64,000 nucleotides of DNA from Devosia ureilytica (GTDB lineage Bacteria > Pseudomonadota > Alphaproteobacteria > Rhizobiales > Devosiaceae), in the NCBI RefSeq assembly GCF_024273195.1, contig NZ_JAMZCU010000004.1, forward strand, positions 62,001-126,000, read 5' to 3'. Positions 24,714 to 35,072 of the stretch are shown one piece after another; positions within the stretch are counted from its first letter, which is position 1; each line of letters begins with the position of its first letter. The notes beneath the pieces were generated by a model. That model searched no databases and was not told where the DNA came from. It worked only from the letters and a program-made list of their open reading frames with translations. A program made the translations under genes and the position numbers.

Positions 24714-25853
24714 GTGAATTTCACTTCGACCGGGTTTCGGCCCCTTGTCTTGCTTGTCCTGGCGACAATCGTACTGGCGCTGGACGTCGAGGCCGCCCAT
24801 GCGCAGGCAGCACAGTGCGCCCAATTGCAAGGCGCCCTCGCCCAGTTCGACCGCAATAGCGAATTTCGCCAGATGGGCAGCAATTCCAACGCGGCCCGGC
24901 AATTGCAACGCCAGGTTCAGCAGGCCGAAAGCCGCTATATTCGCGACGGGTGCAATGACGATGCGCGGGCCGGTCGACAGTTGACGCGTGCCTGCCAGCT
25001 GATTGCCCGCGACGTGCTCGCTCTGCGTGACCAATATGCGCAGGTGAGCCAGTCGGTGGAAACGGCCAATGCCGTGGGCCAGCAACGCGAGGCAATCTTG
25101 CAGGAGATGGCGCGTTTTGGCTGTAATTCAGGGTCGAGCGCGACGTTCACCCAGGACCGGCAGAATGTGTTCGACCGGATCTTCGGCACCACCTCCGAGG
25201 ATGACTTCACCAATGGTGATTTCGTCGATGGCGGGGATTATTGGGGCTATCAGGGGTACAATACGGTGCGCACCGTCTGCGTCCGCCTGAGCGACGGCTA
25301 TTTCTGGCCTATCAGCTACGCCACGCTGCCCGATTATATCGGCAATGACGCCATGACCTGCCAGCAGATGTGCCCCAATACAGCGGTGGAGCTCTACTAT
25401 TACGCCAACCCAGGCGAAGAGCCGGAGCAAATGCGCAATATGAACGGGGTGTCTTATACCAGCCTGCCCAATGCCTTTGCTTATCGCAATGCGTTCGACA
25501 AATCGGCCAGCTGCAAGGCCACGCCCGTTGCCGACGGTTCGGTGACGATTACCAGCGCGGCCGACGGCAGCGGACGCGCGATGCTCAACATCAATGGTGA
25601 GCGCATTCCCTTGCCCGTCCGCGACCCGCGCGGCGTTGTACCGGTGCAGACGGCTTCGGTGGAGCCTGTTGCAAGCGTGGCACTGGTGGACGTTCCCCTG
25701 CCCCGTCCGCGACCGGCAGGCCCGGGCGAGGTGGCGCGGCAGCCGACCGCTCAGGCAGAGCCTGAGCTGCGGATCGTCCAGTTCGGGGAAAAAACCGTCA
25801 GGGTAGTCGGTCCAGACACACCTTACGCCCAAGCAGGACGAGCAGGGACTTAA
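24714..25853 (+). CDS. DUF2865 domain secreted protein
   Basis: 379 residues starting at GTG. A signal peptide (LVLLVLATIVLALDVEAAHA) is followed by a coiled, glutamine-rich region (about 40-130). The DUF2865 core then includes YNTVRTVCVRLSDGYFWPIS, TCQQMCPNTAVELYYYANPG and paired cysteines. The C-terminal third is Pro/Arg-rich and ends in a VRVVGP segment. DUF2865 proteins are common in Hyphomicrobiales and have no known function; the export signal and conserved cysteines suggest a periplasmic, disulfide-bonded protein. Its last 56 bp overlap the 3' end of gltX on the other strand. Confidence 0.85.
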   Translation: MNFTSTGFRPLVLLVLATIVLALDVEAAHAQAAQCAQLQGALAQFDRNSEFRQMGSNSNAARQLQRQVQQAESRYIRDGCNDDARAGRQLTRACQLIARDVLALRDQYAQVSQSVETANAVGQQREAILQEMARFGCNSGSSATFTQDRQNVFDRIFGTTSEDDFTNGDFVDGGDYWGYQGYNTVRTVCVRLSDGYFWPISYATLPDYIGNDAMTCQQMCPNTAVELYYYANPGEEPEQMRNMNGVSYTSLPNAFAYRNAFDKSASCKATPVADGSVTITSAADGSGRAMLNINGERIPLPVRDPRGVVPVQTASVEPVASVALVDVPLPRPRPAGPGEVARQPTAQAEPELRIVQFGEKTVRVVGPDTPYAQAGRAGT

Positions 25854-27126
25854 GTTCCGGCCCGTCATGGCGGCCGGTCAGTGCCATGCGCAGCGGCAAA
25901 AACAGGGCCTTGCCCTTGCGACCGGTCGAGGTCTTTAGCGCATTGGTCCAATGGCCCCAGGTGGTCTCGTCCCAGGGTTCGGGCGGCAGCAGGGCCTTGG
26001 CAAGCGCCAGGAAGTCGCGGTCCTCATCGGCTACGACGGGCTCGACAGGACCTGTGACCAGCTTGGCCCATTCGGCGATTTCGGGGAATTTCGCAAGATT
26101 TTCGCGCAGGAGCAACCACATGGCCTCGCCTTCGAGACCACGTGCCGACAATCGCGGCGCGGCGACGTCATAGGGCATGGTGTGCAGGAGGCGGGCATTG
26201 AGCGTGTCGAGCTCGGCCGGATCGAAGCGCGCCGAGCCATGCGAAACCATGGAGAAATCGAGCTTTTCAGCGATGGCGTCGAGGCTTTCATAGGGCTCGA
26301 TGGCCAGGCTGGTGCCGGTCAGCGTCGCGACGATGGCAATGGCCAGCGGCTCGTAGCCTTCGGCGCGGAAATCGCTGATCGACTGACTGCCCAGACGTTT
26401 GGAAAAGCCCTGGCCCAAAGCGTCGGTAAGGAGATTGTGGTGCCCGAAGACCGGCACGTTGCCGCCCAGCGCCTCGAAGATCTCGATCTGCGTGCCGGTG
26501 TTGGACACGTGGTCCTCGCCGCGAATGACATGGCTGATGCCCAGGTCGATATCATCGACCACCGAGGGCAGCGTATAGAGATAGGTGCCATCGCCGCGGA
26601 TCAGCACCGGGTCGGACATCGACGCCGTATTGACCGTCTGCGGACCCTTGATGAGGTCGTCGAAATGGACCGGGCGGCCATCGAGACGGAAGCGCCAATG
26701 CGGCGTCCGGCCCTCGGCTTCGAGCCGGGCGCGGTCTTCGGCGGTGAGCTCGAGCGCAGCGCGATCATAGATCGGCGGCTTGCCAAGGAGACGGGCGCGG
26801 GCCCGCTTGCGATCAAGCTCTTCCTCGGTCTCGTAGCAGGGATAGAGGCGGCCGGCGGCAATGAGCTGATCGCGGGCGGCATCGTAAAGGGCATTGCGGT
26901 CGGACTGGCGCACCAGCAGGTCCGGCTCGACGCCCAGCCACTGCAGATCCGCCTCGATGCCATCGGCAAATTCGCGACTGGATCGTGCCAGATCGGTGTC
27001 GTCCATGCGTAGCACATAGCGACCACCGTGGCGACGGGCGAAGAACCAGTTGAGCAGTGCCGGACGGGCGTTGCCCAAGTGAATTTTGCCGGTAGGGGAC
27101 GGCGCCCAGCGAACGGTGACGCTCAT
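25798..27126 (-). CDS. gltX: Glutamyl-tRNA synthetase (GltX2-like)
   Basis: A 442-residue class I synthetase. The HIGH-type motif is in APSPTGKIHLGNAR, RMDDTD follows, and the KMSKS-type motif is FSKRLGS in QGFSKRLGSQSISDF. The anticodon-binding helical domain ends in LLVLLGRKV. Alphaproteobacteria often have two GluRS paralogues, one of which charges tRNA-Gln for later amidation. The short length fits the second type, but that is inference, as the other copy is not in the window. nadE overlaps its start by 4 nt (ATGA), so the two are coupled. The 3' end overlaps the convergent DUF2865 gene. Confidence 0.93.
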   Translation of the reverse strand: MSVTVRWAPSPTGKIHLGNARPALLNWFFARRHGGRYVLRMDDTDLARSSREFADGIEADLQWLGVEPDLLVRQSDRNALYDAARDQLIAAGRLYPCYETEEELDRKRARARLLGKPPIYDRAALELTAEDRARLEAEGRTPHWRFRLDGRPVHFDDLIKGPQTVNTASMSDPVLIRGDGTYLYTLPSVVDDIDLGISHVIRGEDHVSNTGTQIEIFEALGGNVPVFGHHNLLTDALGQGFSKRLGSQSISDFRAEGYEPLAIAIVATLTGTSLAIEPYESLDAIAEKLDFSMVSHGSARFDPAELDTLNARLLHTMPYDVAAPRLSARGLEGEAMWLLLRENLAKFPEIAEWAKLVTGPVEPVVADEDRDFLALAKALLPPEPWDETTWGHWTNALKTSTGRKGKALFLPLRMALTGRHDGPELKSLLVLLGRKVCLDRLP

Positions 27127-28790
27127 CCGACGGTTCCGTCCCTGTAGCCATTGGTGATGGGATATTTGCGACCCTGACCGAAGGCGCGAGGGGTGATCTT
27201 GGGACCGGGCGCCGACTGGCGGCGCTTGTATTCGGCAATGTTGAGCAGGCGTTCGATGCGCTTGACCAGCGCCGCATCGTGACCGCGCGCGACGATGTCG
27301 GCCAGGGCCATTTCGTCCTCGACGATGCAGGTGAGGATATCGTCCAGCACCGGATAGGGTGGAAGGCTGTCCTGATCGGTCTGGTCAGGCCGGAGTTCTG
27401 CGCTCGGGGCCTTGTCGATGATGGCCTGGGGGATGACCTCCCCTGCCCGGCCAAGGCAATCGCCCGGCATATTCTGGTTGCGCCAGGCCGCCAGGGCATA
27501 GACGTCCATCTTGAACATGTCCTTGAGCGGATTATAGCCGCCGTTCATGTCGCCATAGATGGTGGCGTAGCCGACGCCCATTTCGCTCTTGTTGCCAGTG
27601 GTCAACAGCATGGACCCCAGCTTGTTGGACACAGCCATGAGGATGGTGCCACGCATGCGCGACTGAATGTTTTCCTCGGCGGTGTCGATGGGCCGGTTGC
27701 CGAAGATCGGCTGCAACTGATTGAGGGCGCCGTCAACCGGATCGCCAATGGCGACGACGTCGTAGCGCACGCCGAGCCGGTCCGCACACTCTCGGGCGTC
27801 GCGGATGCTCGCCTCGGAGGTGTAGCGATAGGGCAGCATGATAGCGTGGACCTTTTCCGGCCCGAAGGCGTCGGCGGCCATGGCCGCAACCACGGCGCTG
27901 TCGATGCCGCCCGAAAGACCCAGCACCACATGGGAAAAGCCATTCTTGAGCACATAGTCTCGCAGGCCGAGCACGCAGGCGCGCCAGGGAGCTTCCTCGA
28001 CTGAGGTCAGCTCTTCAATCCGGCCATTGTCACAGGTCCAGCCGGCGTCGGTGCGGGTCCAGTCAGTGACGATGAAATCGGGTTCGAAGGATTTGCCCTG
28101 CATCACCAGCTTGTCGCCCGGTTGCATGGCAAAGGAGGCGCCATCGAACACCAGTTCGTCCTGCCCGCCGACCTGGTTGAGATAGAGCATGGGCACGCCA
28201 TCTTCGGCGACGCGGGCGCGCACCAGATCCTTGCGGATATGTTGCTTATTGGTCCAATACGGAGAGCCATTGGGACAGAGCATGATTTCGGCGCCGCGCA
28301 TTGCGAGGTGCTCGCAGACAGCGGTGTGCCAGACATCCTCGCAGATCGGGATACCCACCGACACGCCCTTGATGGTTACCGGCAAGGGCAAGGGGCCAGC
28401 TTCGAAATAGCGCTTTTCGTAGAAGACGTCGCTATTGGGCAGCTCACGCTTGTAGCGGATGGCGGTGATTTCTCCGTGCTCGGCTACGAGGACGGCATTG
28501 TGCATGCCGGTGACGTCGATCCAAATGGTGGGCAGGATGAGCACGACATCCGTGCCAGCCGTATCGGCCACCAGCGCCCGGGCCGCCGCGATAGCATCCT
28601 TGACGAATTGCGGCTTGAACAGCAGGTCGTCGGGGAAATAGCCGGTCAGGAACAGCTCGGAGAGCATCAGGATATCGGCCTTGGCCGATTTTGCATCGTC
28701 CAGCGCCTTGCGGGCCAGCGCAAGGTTTCCCGGCAGATCGCCGACTTTGGGATTGAGCTGGGCGAGCGCGATGCGGAGCTGGTCGGTCAA
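27123..28790 (-). CDS. nadE: Glutamine-dependent NAD+ synthetase
   Basis: 555 residues in two domains. The N-terminal nitrilase-type glutaminase (about 1-270) has the Glu-Lys-Cys triad in LSELFLTGY, RYKRELPN and ICEDVWH. The C-terminal synthetase has the ATP PP-loop LGLSGGIDSAVVA near residue 292 and later GNKSEMGVGYATIYGDMNGG. It converts deamido-NAD to NAD using glutamine as the ammonia donor, the last step of NAD synthesis. It is coupled to gltX by an ATGA overlap and lies 127 bp after the DAHP synthase gene. Confidence 0.95.
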   Translation of the reverse strand: MTDQLRIALAQLNPKVGDLPGNLALARKALDDAKSAKADILMLSELFLTGYFPDDLLFKPQFVKDAIAAARALVADTAGTDVVLILPTIWIDVTGMHNAVLVAEHGEITAIRYKRELPNSDVFYEKRYFEAGPLPLPVTIKGVSVGIPICEDVWHTAVCEHLAMRGAEIMLCPNGSPYWTNKQHIRKDLVRARVAEDGVPMLYLNQVGGQDELVFDGASFAMQPGDKLVMQGKSFEPDFIVTDWTRTDAGWTCDNGRIEELTSVEEAPWRACVLGLRDYVLKNGFSHVVLGLSGGIDSAVVAAMAADAFGPEKVHAIMLPYRYTSEASIRDARECADRLGVRYDVVAIGDPVDGALNQLQPIFGNRPIDTAEENIQSRMRGTILMAVSNKLGSMLLTTGNKSEMGVGYATIYGDMNGGYNPLKDMFKMDVYALAAWRNQNMPGDCLGRAGEVIPQAIIDKAPSAELRPDQTDQDSLPPYPVLDDILTCIVEDEMALADIVARGHDAALVKRIERLLNIAEYKRRQSAPGPKITPRAFGQGRKYPITNGYRDGTVG

Positions 28791-28917
28791 TTTATGCCTG
28801 GCCTGGTGCGAGGAACATGGCCACCCGACAATGCGCCGGATGCGGCGCCAGACTTAGCCGCTCACCCCCATGAGGGCAAGCGGCAGAGACGGGACGCTGG
28901 ATTGCAGACCGGCAGGT

Positions 28918-30294
28918 TTATTCGCCTGCGGCCAGCTGCCGGCGCGGCGGCTTTTGCGCATGCACTTCCTCTGCAACGAGGAAGGCCAGCTCAAGGGCCT
29001 GACTGGCATTGAGGCGGGGGTCGCAATAGGTGTTGTAACGGTCCGAAAGGGTTGCTTCGGTCACCGCCGAAACGCCACCAACGCATTCTGTGACGTCGTC
29101 TCCGGTCATCTCGATATGCACGCCGCCGGCATAGGTGCCCATGTCGCGGTGGATTTCGAAGAAGGACTTCACTTCGGATAGGACCCGCTCGAATGGACGG
29201 GTCTTGAAGCCGGTGGAGGCCTTGACGGTGTTGCCGTGCATTGGATCGGAACACCAGACGACGGTGCGACCGGCCTCCTGCACGGTCTCGATGTGACGTG
29301 GCAGGTGATCGGCAATCTTGTCGGAGCCGTAGCGGCTGATCAGCGTAATGCGACCGGCCTCGTCGGTCGGGTTCAGACGGTCGAGCAGACGCAGCAGGTC
29401 GTCGCTGCTGAGCGAGGGGCCGCATTTGACCCCGATGGGGTTCTTGATGCCGGCGAAATATTCGACGTGAGCTGCGTCGGGCTGGCGGGTGCGGTCGCCA
29501 ATCCAGAGCATGTGGCCCGAAGTGGCGTACCAGTCATTGGAGATGGAGTCGCGGCGTGTCAGCGCCTCCTCGTAGCCGAGAAGCAAAGCTTCGTGGCTGG
29601 TGAAGAAGCTGGTCTGCCGGAGAGCCGGAGTATTTTCCGGCGTCAGACCCAGCGCACCCATGAAGGTGATAGCATCGTCGATCTTGCGAGCGACTTCCTC
29701 GTAGCGCGGGTACCAGTTGGAGCCCTTCATGAAACCCACGGTCCACTCGTGGATGCGGGTCAGCTCGGCATAGCCGCCCATGGAGAAGGCGCGCAGCAGA
29801 TTGAGGGTGGCGGCCGACTGGCGATAGGCCTGGAGCATGCGGTCGGGATCGGGAACGCGCGACTTTTCGGTGAAGCTGATATCGTTGATGATATCGCCGC
29901 GATAGGAGGGCAGCTCGACGCCATCGATGGTCTCTGTATCGGCAGAGCGTGGCTTGGCGAACTGGCCTGCGACGCGGCCGACCTTGACCACGGGCTTGGA
30001 AGCGCCGTGGGTCAACACAACCGCCATCTGCAGGAATACGCGGAAGAAGTCGCGAATGTGGTCGGCGCCGTGCTCGGCAAAGCTTTCGGCGCAGTCGCCA
30101 CCCTGCAGCAGGAAGGCTTCGCCACGCGCCACGGCCGCCAGACGGGTCTTTAGGTCGCGGGCTTCGCCTGCGAAGACCAGCGGCGGGAATGTCGCGAGCT
30201 GGCGCTCGGCTTCGGCCAAGGCCAGAGGATCGGGGTAAGCCGGCACCTGGGAAATGGGCTTTGCGCGCCAGCTATCGGGGGTCCAGGTGGTCAT
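28918..30294 (-). CDS. aroG: Class II 3-deoxy-7-phosphoheptulonate synthase (DAHP synthase)
   Basis: A 458-residue plant/type-II DAHP synthase, catalysing the first step of the shikimate pathway from phosphoenolpyruvate and erythrose 4-phosphate. Recognisable segments are [11 protein letters not shown] (metal-binding Cys), [31 protein letters not shown] and [10 protein letters not shown]. The N-terminal start [22 protein letters not shown] is usual for the family. It lies 77 bp downstream of gor on the same strand. Gene names for class II enzymes vary (aroG, aroF, aroH); the symbol given follows mycobacterial use. Confidence 0.93.
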   Translation of the reverse strand: MTTWTPDSWRAKPISQVPAYPDPLALAEAERQLATFPPLVFAGEARDLKTRLAAVARGEAFLLQGGDCAESFAEHGADHIRDFFRVFLQMAVVLTHGASKPVVKVGRVAGQFAKPRSADTETIDGVELPSYRGDIINDISFTEKSRVPDPDRMLQAYRQSAATLNLLRAFSMGGYAELTRIHEWTVGFMKGSNWYPRYEEVARKIDDAITFMGALGLTPENTPALRQTSFFTSHEALLLGYEEALTRRDSISNDWYATSGHMLWIGDRTRQPDAAHVEYFAGIKNPIGVKCGPSLSSDDLLRLLDRLNPTDEAGRITLISRYGSDKIADHLPRHIETVQEAGRTVVWCSDPMHGNTVKASTGFKTRPFERVLSEVKSFFEIHRDMGTYAGGVHIEMTGDDVTECVGGVSAVTEATLSDRYNTYCDPRLNASQALELAFLVAEEVHAQKPPRRQLAAGE

Positions 30295-30371
30295 CGTCTG
30301 TCTCGCTCAGGCCATGCAGGAAGGGTGCGGGCGATCTACCAAGCCAGAGCGCCCGTGCCAAGGAGAAAGGC

Positions 30372-31745
30372 TCAAACCCGCTTGCCTTCGCGGTAGACAT
30401 AAGTCGGGGCCTTGAAGGTTACCAGTTCCTCGGCGGCCGATGGGTGCAGCGCAATGGTGCGGTCGAAATCGGCCTTGGTGGCGCCCATGGCGACGGCAAT
30501 GCCGACGAGCTGAATCATTTCGGCAGCGCCAGGCCCAAGAATATGAACGCCCAGAACCTTGCCTTCATCCTTGTCGGTGATCAGCTTGAGGATCATCCGC
30601 TCGGTGCGATTGGACAGCGTGTTCTGCATGGGGCGGAAGCGGGAGACATAGACGTCGATGTCGCCGTGGGTGGCCGCTTCGACTTCGGTCAGTCCCACAG
30701 TGCCGATTTCGGGCTCGGCAAAGACCGCCGTGGGAATGACCGAGTGGTCCACCTTGAGTGGATTGTTGTTGAACACCGTTTCGGCAAAATACCAGCCTTC
30801 GCGGATGGCCACGGGGGTCAGCTGGGCGCGGCCGGTGACGTCGCCCACCGCATAGATGGAAGGCACCGACGTCTGGGAATATTCATCGACAGCCACGGAG
30901 CCGCCGTCGGTAAGGGCGACGCCGGCGGTTTCGAGGCCCAGTCCAGTGATATTGGGACGGCGACCGGTGGCAAACATGACGGCGCCATAGGGCGCCGAAA
31001 CGCCATCACTGAAGGTAGCTGTGACATCGGCGCCGGTCTGTGCGAGCGACTTGATGGTCGTCTGATAGATGATGCGGATGCCGCGATCGATGAGGCCCGC
31101 TTCAAGGCCTCGACGCATGTCGTCGTCGAAGCTGCGCAGGATGCAGTCGCCGCGATAAATCAGCGTGGTGTTGACGCCAAGGCCAGCGAAAATGGTCGCA
31201 AACTCAACAGCAATATAGCCGCCGCCCTCGATCAGGATCGAATGAGGCAGGGCCGGCAGATCGAACGCTTCGTTGGAGGTGATGCCGAGTTCGGCGCCGG
31301 GAATGTCGGGCACAAAGGGATGCGCGCCAGTAGCCACCAGCAGATATTTGGCGCTCAGTTCGCGACCATCTCGCACCAGGCGAATGCCGTTCGGTCCGGT
31401 GACTACAGCCCGGTCACGGATGATCTCTACGCCTGGCTTTTCGAGATTGCTGGCATAGGCGTGCTCAAGCCGGGTGATTTCCTTTTCCTTGGCGGCAACC
31501 AGGGTCGGCCAATCGAAACTGGCGTCCACATGCCAGCCAAAGCTTTCGGCAATGTCGAACTGATCCTTGAAGCGGGACGCATAGACATAGAGCTTCTTGG
31601 GGACACAGCCGCGGATGACGCAGGTGCCGCCGACGCGGAATTCTTCGACAATGGCGACCTTTGCGCCGTAGGTAGCGGCCATGCGCGCAGCTCGTACCCC
31701 GCCCGAGCCGGCCCCAATGACGATCAGGTCGTAGTCGAAGTTCAT
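30372..31745 (-). CDS. gor: Glutathione-disulfide reductase
   Basis: A 457-residue flavoprotein disulfide reductase. The FAD motif GAGSGG starts at residue 11, the redox-active pair is Cys42 and Cys47 in GGTCVIRGCVPKK, the second nucleotide site lies near ILIEGGGYIAVEFA, and the C-terminal interface contains the catalytic His in ALHPSAAEEL. It keeps glutathione reduced with NADPH. AGGGGGC 5 nt before the ATG at 31745 supports this start over an in-frame ATG at 31787. The rpiA, DUF2059, gor order is, as I recall, common in Hyphomicrobiales. Confidence 0.93.
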   Translation of the reverse strand: MNFDYDLIVIGAGSGGVRAARMAATYGAKVAIVEEFRVGGTCVIRGCVPKKLYVYASRFKDQFDIAESFGWHVDASFDWPTLVAAKEKEITRLEHAYASNLEKPGVEIIRDRAVVTGPNGIRLVRDGRELSAKYLLVATGAHPFVPDIPGAELGITSNEAFDLPALPHSILIEGGGYIAVEFATIFAGLGVNTTLIYRGDCILRSFDDDMRRGLEAGLIDRGIRIIYQTTIKSLAQTGADVTATFSDGVSAPYGAVMFATGRRPNITGLGLETAGVALTDGGSVAVDEYSQTSVPSIYAVGDVTGRAQLTPVAIREGWYFAETVFNNNPLKVDHSVIPTAVFAEPEIGTVGLTEVEAATHGDIDVYVSRFRPMQNTLSNRTERMILKLITDKDEGKVLGVHILGPGAAEMIQLVGIAVAMGATKADFDRTIALHPSAAEELVTFKAPTYVYREGKRV

Positions 31746-31823
31746 AGAAGCCCCCTGCTCCAGCTTGATGCGGCACTCGCCGTTCATCGTCTAATGACGA
31801 TGGATATAGTGTCCGCTTCGCAT

Positions 31824-31851
31824 AAAAAAAGACCCCGCACAAGGCGGGGTC
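31824..31851 (-). terminator. Intrinsic terminator after the DUF2059 gene
   Basis: An 8-bp stem (GACCCCGC with GCGGGGTC) and a 5-nt loop are followed on the minus strand by seven T. It begins about 20 bp after the DUF2059 stop and should separate the rpiA-DUF2059 transcript from gor. Confidence 0.88.
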
Positions 31852-31873
31852 CGTATTCAGTCGACCGGAGCGA

Positions 31874-32401
31874 TCAGAGCTCGACGCCCTGTTCGCGCAG
31901 CCCGGCGCGCACCTTGGCGAAGAATTCAGTTCGCAGATTGTTGGTATAGACCTGCAGTACGCGACGGATATCGGTGTTGAGGTCCGAATTGGCCTGCGCC
32001 AGCTTCTGGCCGGTGGGAGATTCGTAGAAGGCAACGATCTCGGTCAGTTCCTCGAGCGAGAAAGAGATCGCGTAGACCCGCGCAAACTGGTCGAGCAGTT
32101 CGCCCTTGCGGCCATTGTAGCCCTTGATCACTTCGCCGATAACCGCATTGGTCTGATCGGAAATCTCAGGATTCTGGGTAATGATCTGGCGCATGGTGTC
32201 GATGCCGATTTCGACCACGGTGGTCTCAAAGACGGCGCCACGGTCAGTCAGGTCGATATATTTGCGCGCCAGCGCGAGCTGTTCGGGCGCCACTTCCTGC
32301 GCAATGACCGGGGCGGCCACGCTGACACTACCCGCAACCATGGCAGCCATGGCCACGATCCTGGCGCCACGCGCCCAATTTCCAATATTCCAGATTGCCA
32401 T
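31874..32401 (-). CDS. DUF2059 domain periplasmic protein
   Basis: About 175 residues. A signal peptide runs to the cleavage region APVIAQ, followed by a helical domain with AFYESPTGQKLAQ, the hallmark of DUF2059. The family is common in alphaproteobacteria, often next to rpiA, with no established function. The start is uncertain: ATG 32401 has GGGAC just upstream, while ATG 32425 overlaps the rpiA stop in an ATGA junction and would suggest coupling; longer forms up to 32482 lie inside rpiA. It shares a transcript with rpiA and is closed by a strong terminator. Confidence 0.82.
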   Translation of the reverse strand: MAIWNIGNWARGARIVAMAAMVAGSVSVAAPVIAQEVAPEQLALARKYIDLTDRGAVFETTVVEIGIDTMRQIITQNPEISDQTNAVIGEVIKGYNGRKGELLDQFARVYAISFSLEELTEIVAFYESPTGQKLAQANSDLNTDIRRVLQVYTNNLRTEFFAKVRAGLREQGVEL

Positions 32402-32421
32402 CTTGTCCCGTTCCACCCTGG

Positions 32422-33120
32422 TCATTCGCCCGTGAGAAGTGTTTCTACGCCATTCGGCGTCGCCACATAAGCCTTGCGGCACATTTTGAGGAACAGTCCA
32501 TGCTGGACGACGCCCGGAATGTCCAAAAGCTCGCGCGAGAGCGCTTCTGGCTGCGAAATGCGGCCAAAAAAAGCATCGAGGATCAGGTGTCCACCGTCGG
32601 TCACAAAAGGAATGCCATCCGCAGTGGTGCGCAACTTGAGCTCGCCCTGGGCCTTATGACGCTCCATGATCATGGCGACCGAACGACGCGTGGCGCCCAG
32701 CCCGAAGCGGTTCACCTCAACCGGCAACGGAAAGCGGCCGAGCGTCTCCACAATCTTGGAGCTATCGGCAATGACAATCATGGCGTCCGAGGATGCCGCC
32801 ACGATCTTTTCGCGCAGCAAAGCTCCGCCGCCGCCCTTAATCAAGTTCAGGTGGGCGTCAATTTCGTCGGCACCGTCGACGGTGACGTCCAGCCGGTCCA
32901 ATTGATCGAGGTCCGACAGAGGGATGCCGCATTGACGGGCCTGTTGGGCGGTGGCCTCGGAGGTAGGAACGCCGACCACATCAAGTCCCTGAGCAACCCG
33001 TTCGCCCAGCAGTTCGACGAAATGGCGCGCGGTTGATCCCGTGCCCAGGCCAACCTTCATGCCGGACGCGATTTCCGCCACGGCCCGAGCCGCCGCCTCG
33101 CGCTTGAGCGCTTCACTCAT
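32422..33120 (-). CDS. rpiA: Ribose-5-phosphate isomerase A
   Basis: 232 residues. It interconverts ribose 5-phosphate and ribulose 5-phosphate in the pentose phosphate pathway. Family landmarks are [17 protein letters not shown] near the N-terminus, TVDGADEID with the catalytic acids, [16 protein letters not shown] with the active-site Lys, and [17 protein letters not shown] 8 nt before the ATG at 33120 fixes the start; an in-frame extension to 33360 has no conserved sequence. It is divergent from an L,D-transpeptidase gene and probably co-transcribed with the DUF2059 gene downstream. Confidence 0.94.
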   Translation of the reverse strand: MSEALKREAAARAVAEIASGMKVGLGTGSTARHFVELLGERVAQGLDVVGVPTSEATAQQARQCGIPLSDLDQLDRLDVTVDGADEIDAHLNLIKGGGGALLREKIVAASSDAMIVIADSSKIVETLGRFPLPVEVNRFGLGATRRSVAMIMERHKAQGELKLRTTADGIPFVTDGGHLILDAFFGRISQPEALSRELLDIPGVVQHGLFLKMCRKAYVATPNGVETLLTGE

Positions 33121-33368
33121 GACGCCACTCCTGTTGCATTCCGGCGGGGTTTGGCAGGCCCCCGCGCCCGCTGTCAAGCCGACCTTGGTCGCGTGATCGC
33201 GCATTGGTGAGTAACAGGTGTAACCGCCTAGCAACACAATAAGGCGATGATGCCGCACATGTGGCCGAAACCGGGCACATCTCTTTCGAGAACTTTGCAT
33301 TCGAAGTAAACAGCGCAAATAGTCGCGGGCACGAATCAAGCCAGCGCATTCAGAGGCCAAGTGGAAGC

Positions 33369-33956
33369 ATGAGCATCATTAGAATTGCATTGGCGATTGG
33401 CATGGCCGTCTTGCTGTCGATCAGCACTGTCCTGCCATCCAGCGCAGCATTGTGGTATAATCCCGATACCAACCAGTTCGAGGAACGCTCGGCAACCGCC
33501 AGCCGCGGCGGCAGCCCAATCCGCAAGCAGGTGGTCAATTATGAAACCACCCAGAAGCCCGGCACGATCATCATCGAGACCGGCGAACGTCGCCTGTATC
33601 TCGTGCTTGAGGACGGCAAGGCCATGAAATACGGCATCGGCGTTGGCCGTGACGGTTTCACCTGGTCCGGCACCCACCGCATCACCCGCAAGGCAGAATG
33701 GCCCGGCTGGACCCCGCCCCCGGCCATGCGCAAGCGCGTTCCAGACCTACCGGCCTATATGCCCGGCGGCCCGAACAACCCGCTTGGCGCCCGCGCCCTC
33801 TATATTGGCTCCACTCTCTATCGCGTGCACGGCACATCGGAGCCCTGGTCCATCGGCCAGGCCGTCTCGTCGGGCTGTATCCGCCTGACCAATGAAGACA
33901 TCACCGATCTCTACGAGCGCGTCCAGGTCGGCGCCCGGATCGTGGTCAACCACTGA
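33369..33956 (+). CDS. L,D-transpeptidase (YkuD domain)
   Basis: 195 residues with an N-terminal signal peptide ([20 protein letters not shown], cleaved near PSSA). The YkuD catalytic domain occupies about 75-195, with His154 in YRVHGT and the nucleophile Cys170 in SSGCIRL. Such enzymes form 3-3 peptidoglycan cross-links or attach proteins to the wall, and resist most beta-lactams except carbapenems. The [13 protein letters not shown] segment is typical of the ErfK/YbiS-like subgroup in Hyphomicrobiales. The start at the signal peptide was preferred over an upstream ATG at 33261. A good terminator follows. Confidence 0.92.
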   Translation: MSIIRIALAIGMAVLLSISTVLPSSAALWYNPDTNQFEERSATASRGGSPIRKQVVNYETTQKPGTIIIETGERRLYLVLEDGKAMKYGIGVGRDGFTWSGTHRITRKAEWPGWTPPPAMRKRVPDLPAYMPGGPNNPLGARALYIGSTLYRVHGTSEPWSIGQAVSSGCIRLTNEDITDLYERVQVGARIVVNH

Positions 33957-33977
33957 TCCGAACAAAGTTTCCTGCAG

Positions 33978-34000
33978 GGGCCGCCATTTTGGCGGCCCTT
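33978..34000 (+). terminator. Intrinsic terminator after the L,D-transpeptidase gene
   Basis: A 9-bp stem (GGGCCGCCA with TGGCGGCCC) with a TTT loop, then TTTGCTTTT. It lies about 20 bp after the stop and about 50 bp before moaA. Confidence 0.85.
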
Positions 34001-34049
34001 TGCTTTTGTGGCGCTTTGCGCCGGTGTCCATCGTGGCTAGACTAGGCCC

Positions 34050-35063
34050 ATGACTGTTTTGCCCCAATCGCACCGCCCCCTGATCGACAGCTTCGGCCGA
34101 CGCATTTCCTATTTGCGCATTTCGGTGACCGACCGCTGTGACTTCCGCTGTGTCTATTGCATGGCCGAAGACATGACCTTCCTGCCCAAGAAGGATGTGC
34201 TGAGTTTTGAAGAAGTGGAGGCGATTGCCGGCGCTTTCATCGCGCGGGGCACAACCAAGATCCGCCTCACCGGCGGCGAGCCGCTGGTACGCCGCGATAT
34301 CATGGCGCTGGTGCGCAGCCTGGGCCAGAAAATCGGCAGCGGTCTCGATGAACTGACCGTGACGACCAATGGCAGCCAGCTCGCCAAACACGCCGCCGGG
34401 CTATACGAGGCCGGAGTGCGCCGGATCAATGTGTCGCTCGATACGCTCGACGCCGAACGATTCCGCCAGATCACCCGACGGGGATGGATCGAGGATGTGC
34501 TTGACGGGATAAGTGCGGCGCAGGCTGCGGGCATTGCGATCAAGATCAACATGGTCGCGATGCGCGGCGTCAATGACGACGAGATCGAGCCGATGCTGGC
34601 CTGGGCCCATGGCAAGAGCATGGGGCTGACGCTGATCGAGGGCATGCCGCTGGGCGAAGTGGGCATCGACCGGGTCGATACCTACCTGCCGCTGCGCGAA
34701 CTGCATGAGCGGCTGGCGCGACGCTATACGTTCACCAAGCTCGACAAGCGCACCGGTGGCCCGGCCCGCTATGTGCACGTCGCCGAAACCGGCGGCACGC
34801 TGGGCTTCATCACCCCGATGAGCCACAATTTCTGCGAGAGCTGCAATCGGGTGCGGCTGACCGCGACCGGGCAACTCTATCTGTGCCTGGGGCAGGACGA
34901 TCAGGTCAATCTGCGCGACGCCTGGCGTGAGGGCGGCGCTGCAGCGCTCGACGCGGCACTGGACCACGCCATGATCATCAAGCCCAAGGGCCATGACTTC
35001 GTGCTGGACCGCACGCATGAGGCGCCGGCGGTCGCGCGGCATATGAGCGTGACGGGTGGGTAG
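34050..35063 (+). CDS. moaA: GTP 3',8-cyclase MoaA
   Basis: A 337-residue radical SAM enzyme in the first step of molybdenum cofactor synthesis. Cys30, Cys34 and Cys37 ([10 protein letters not shown]) bind the SAM cluster. Cys262, Cys265 and Cys279 bind the second 4Fe-4S cluster at the C-terminus (CESCNRVRL to LYLC). GGEPLVRRD is the SAM-binding glycine motif, and the protein ends with the GG needed for catalysis. The remaining moa genes are not adjacent. It is monocistronic in appearance, with a terminator before it and a weak inverted repeat after it. Confidence 0.96.
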   Translation: MTVLPQSHRPLIDSFGRRISYLRISVTDRCDFRCVYCMAEDMTFLPKKDVLSFEEVEAIAGAFIARGTTKIRLTGGEPLVRRDIMALVRSLGQKIGSGLDELTVTTNGSQLAKHAAGLYEAGVRRINVSLDTLDAERFRQITRRGWIEDVLDGISAAQAAGIAIKINMVAMRGVNDDEIEPMLAWAHGKSMGLTLIEGMPLGEVGIDRVDTYLPLRELHERLARRYTFTKLDKRTGGPARYVHVAETGGTLGFITPMSHNFCESCNRVRLTATGQLYLCLGQDDQVNLRDAWREGGAAALDAALDHAMIIKPKGHDFVLDRTHEAPAVARHMSVTGG

Positions 35064-35072
35064 TGATTGAAA

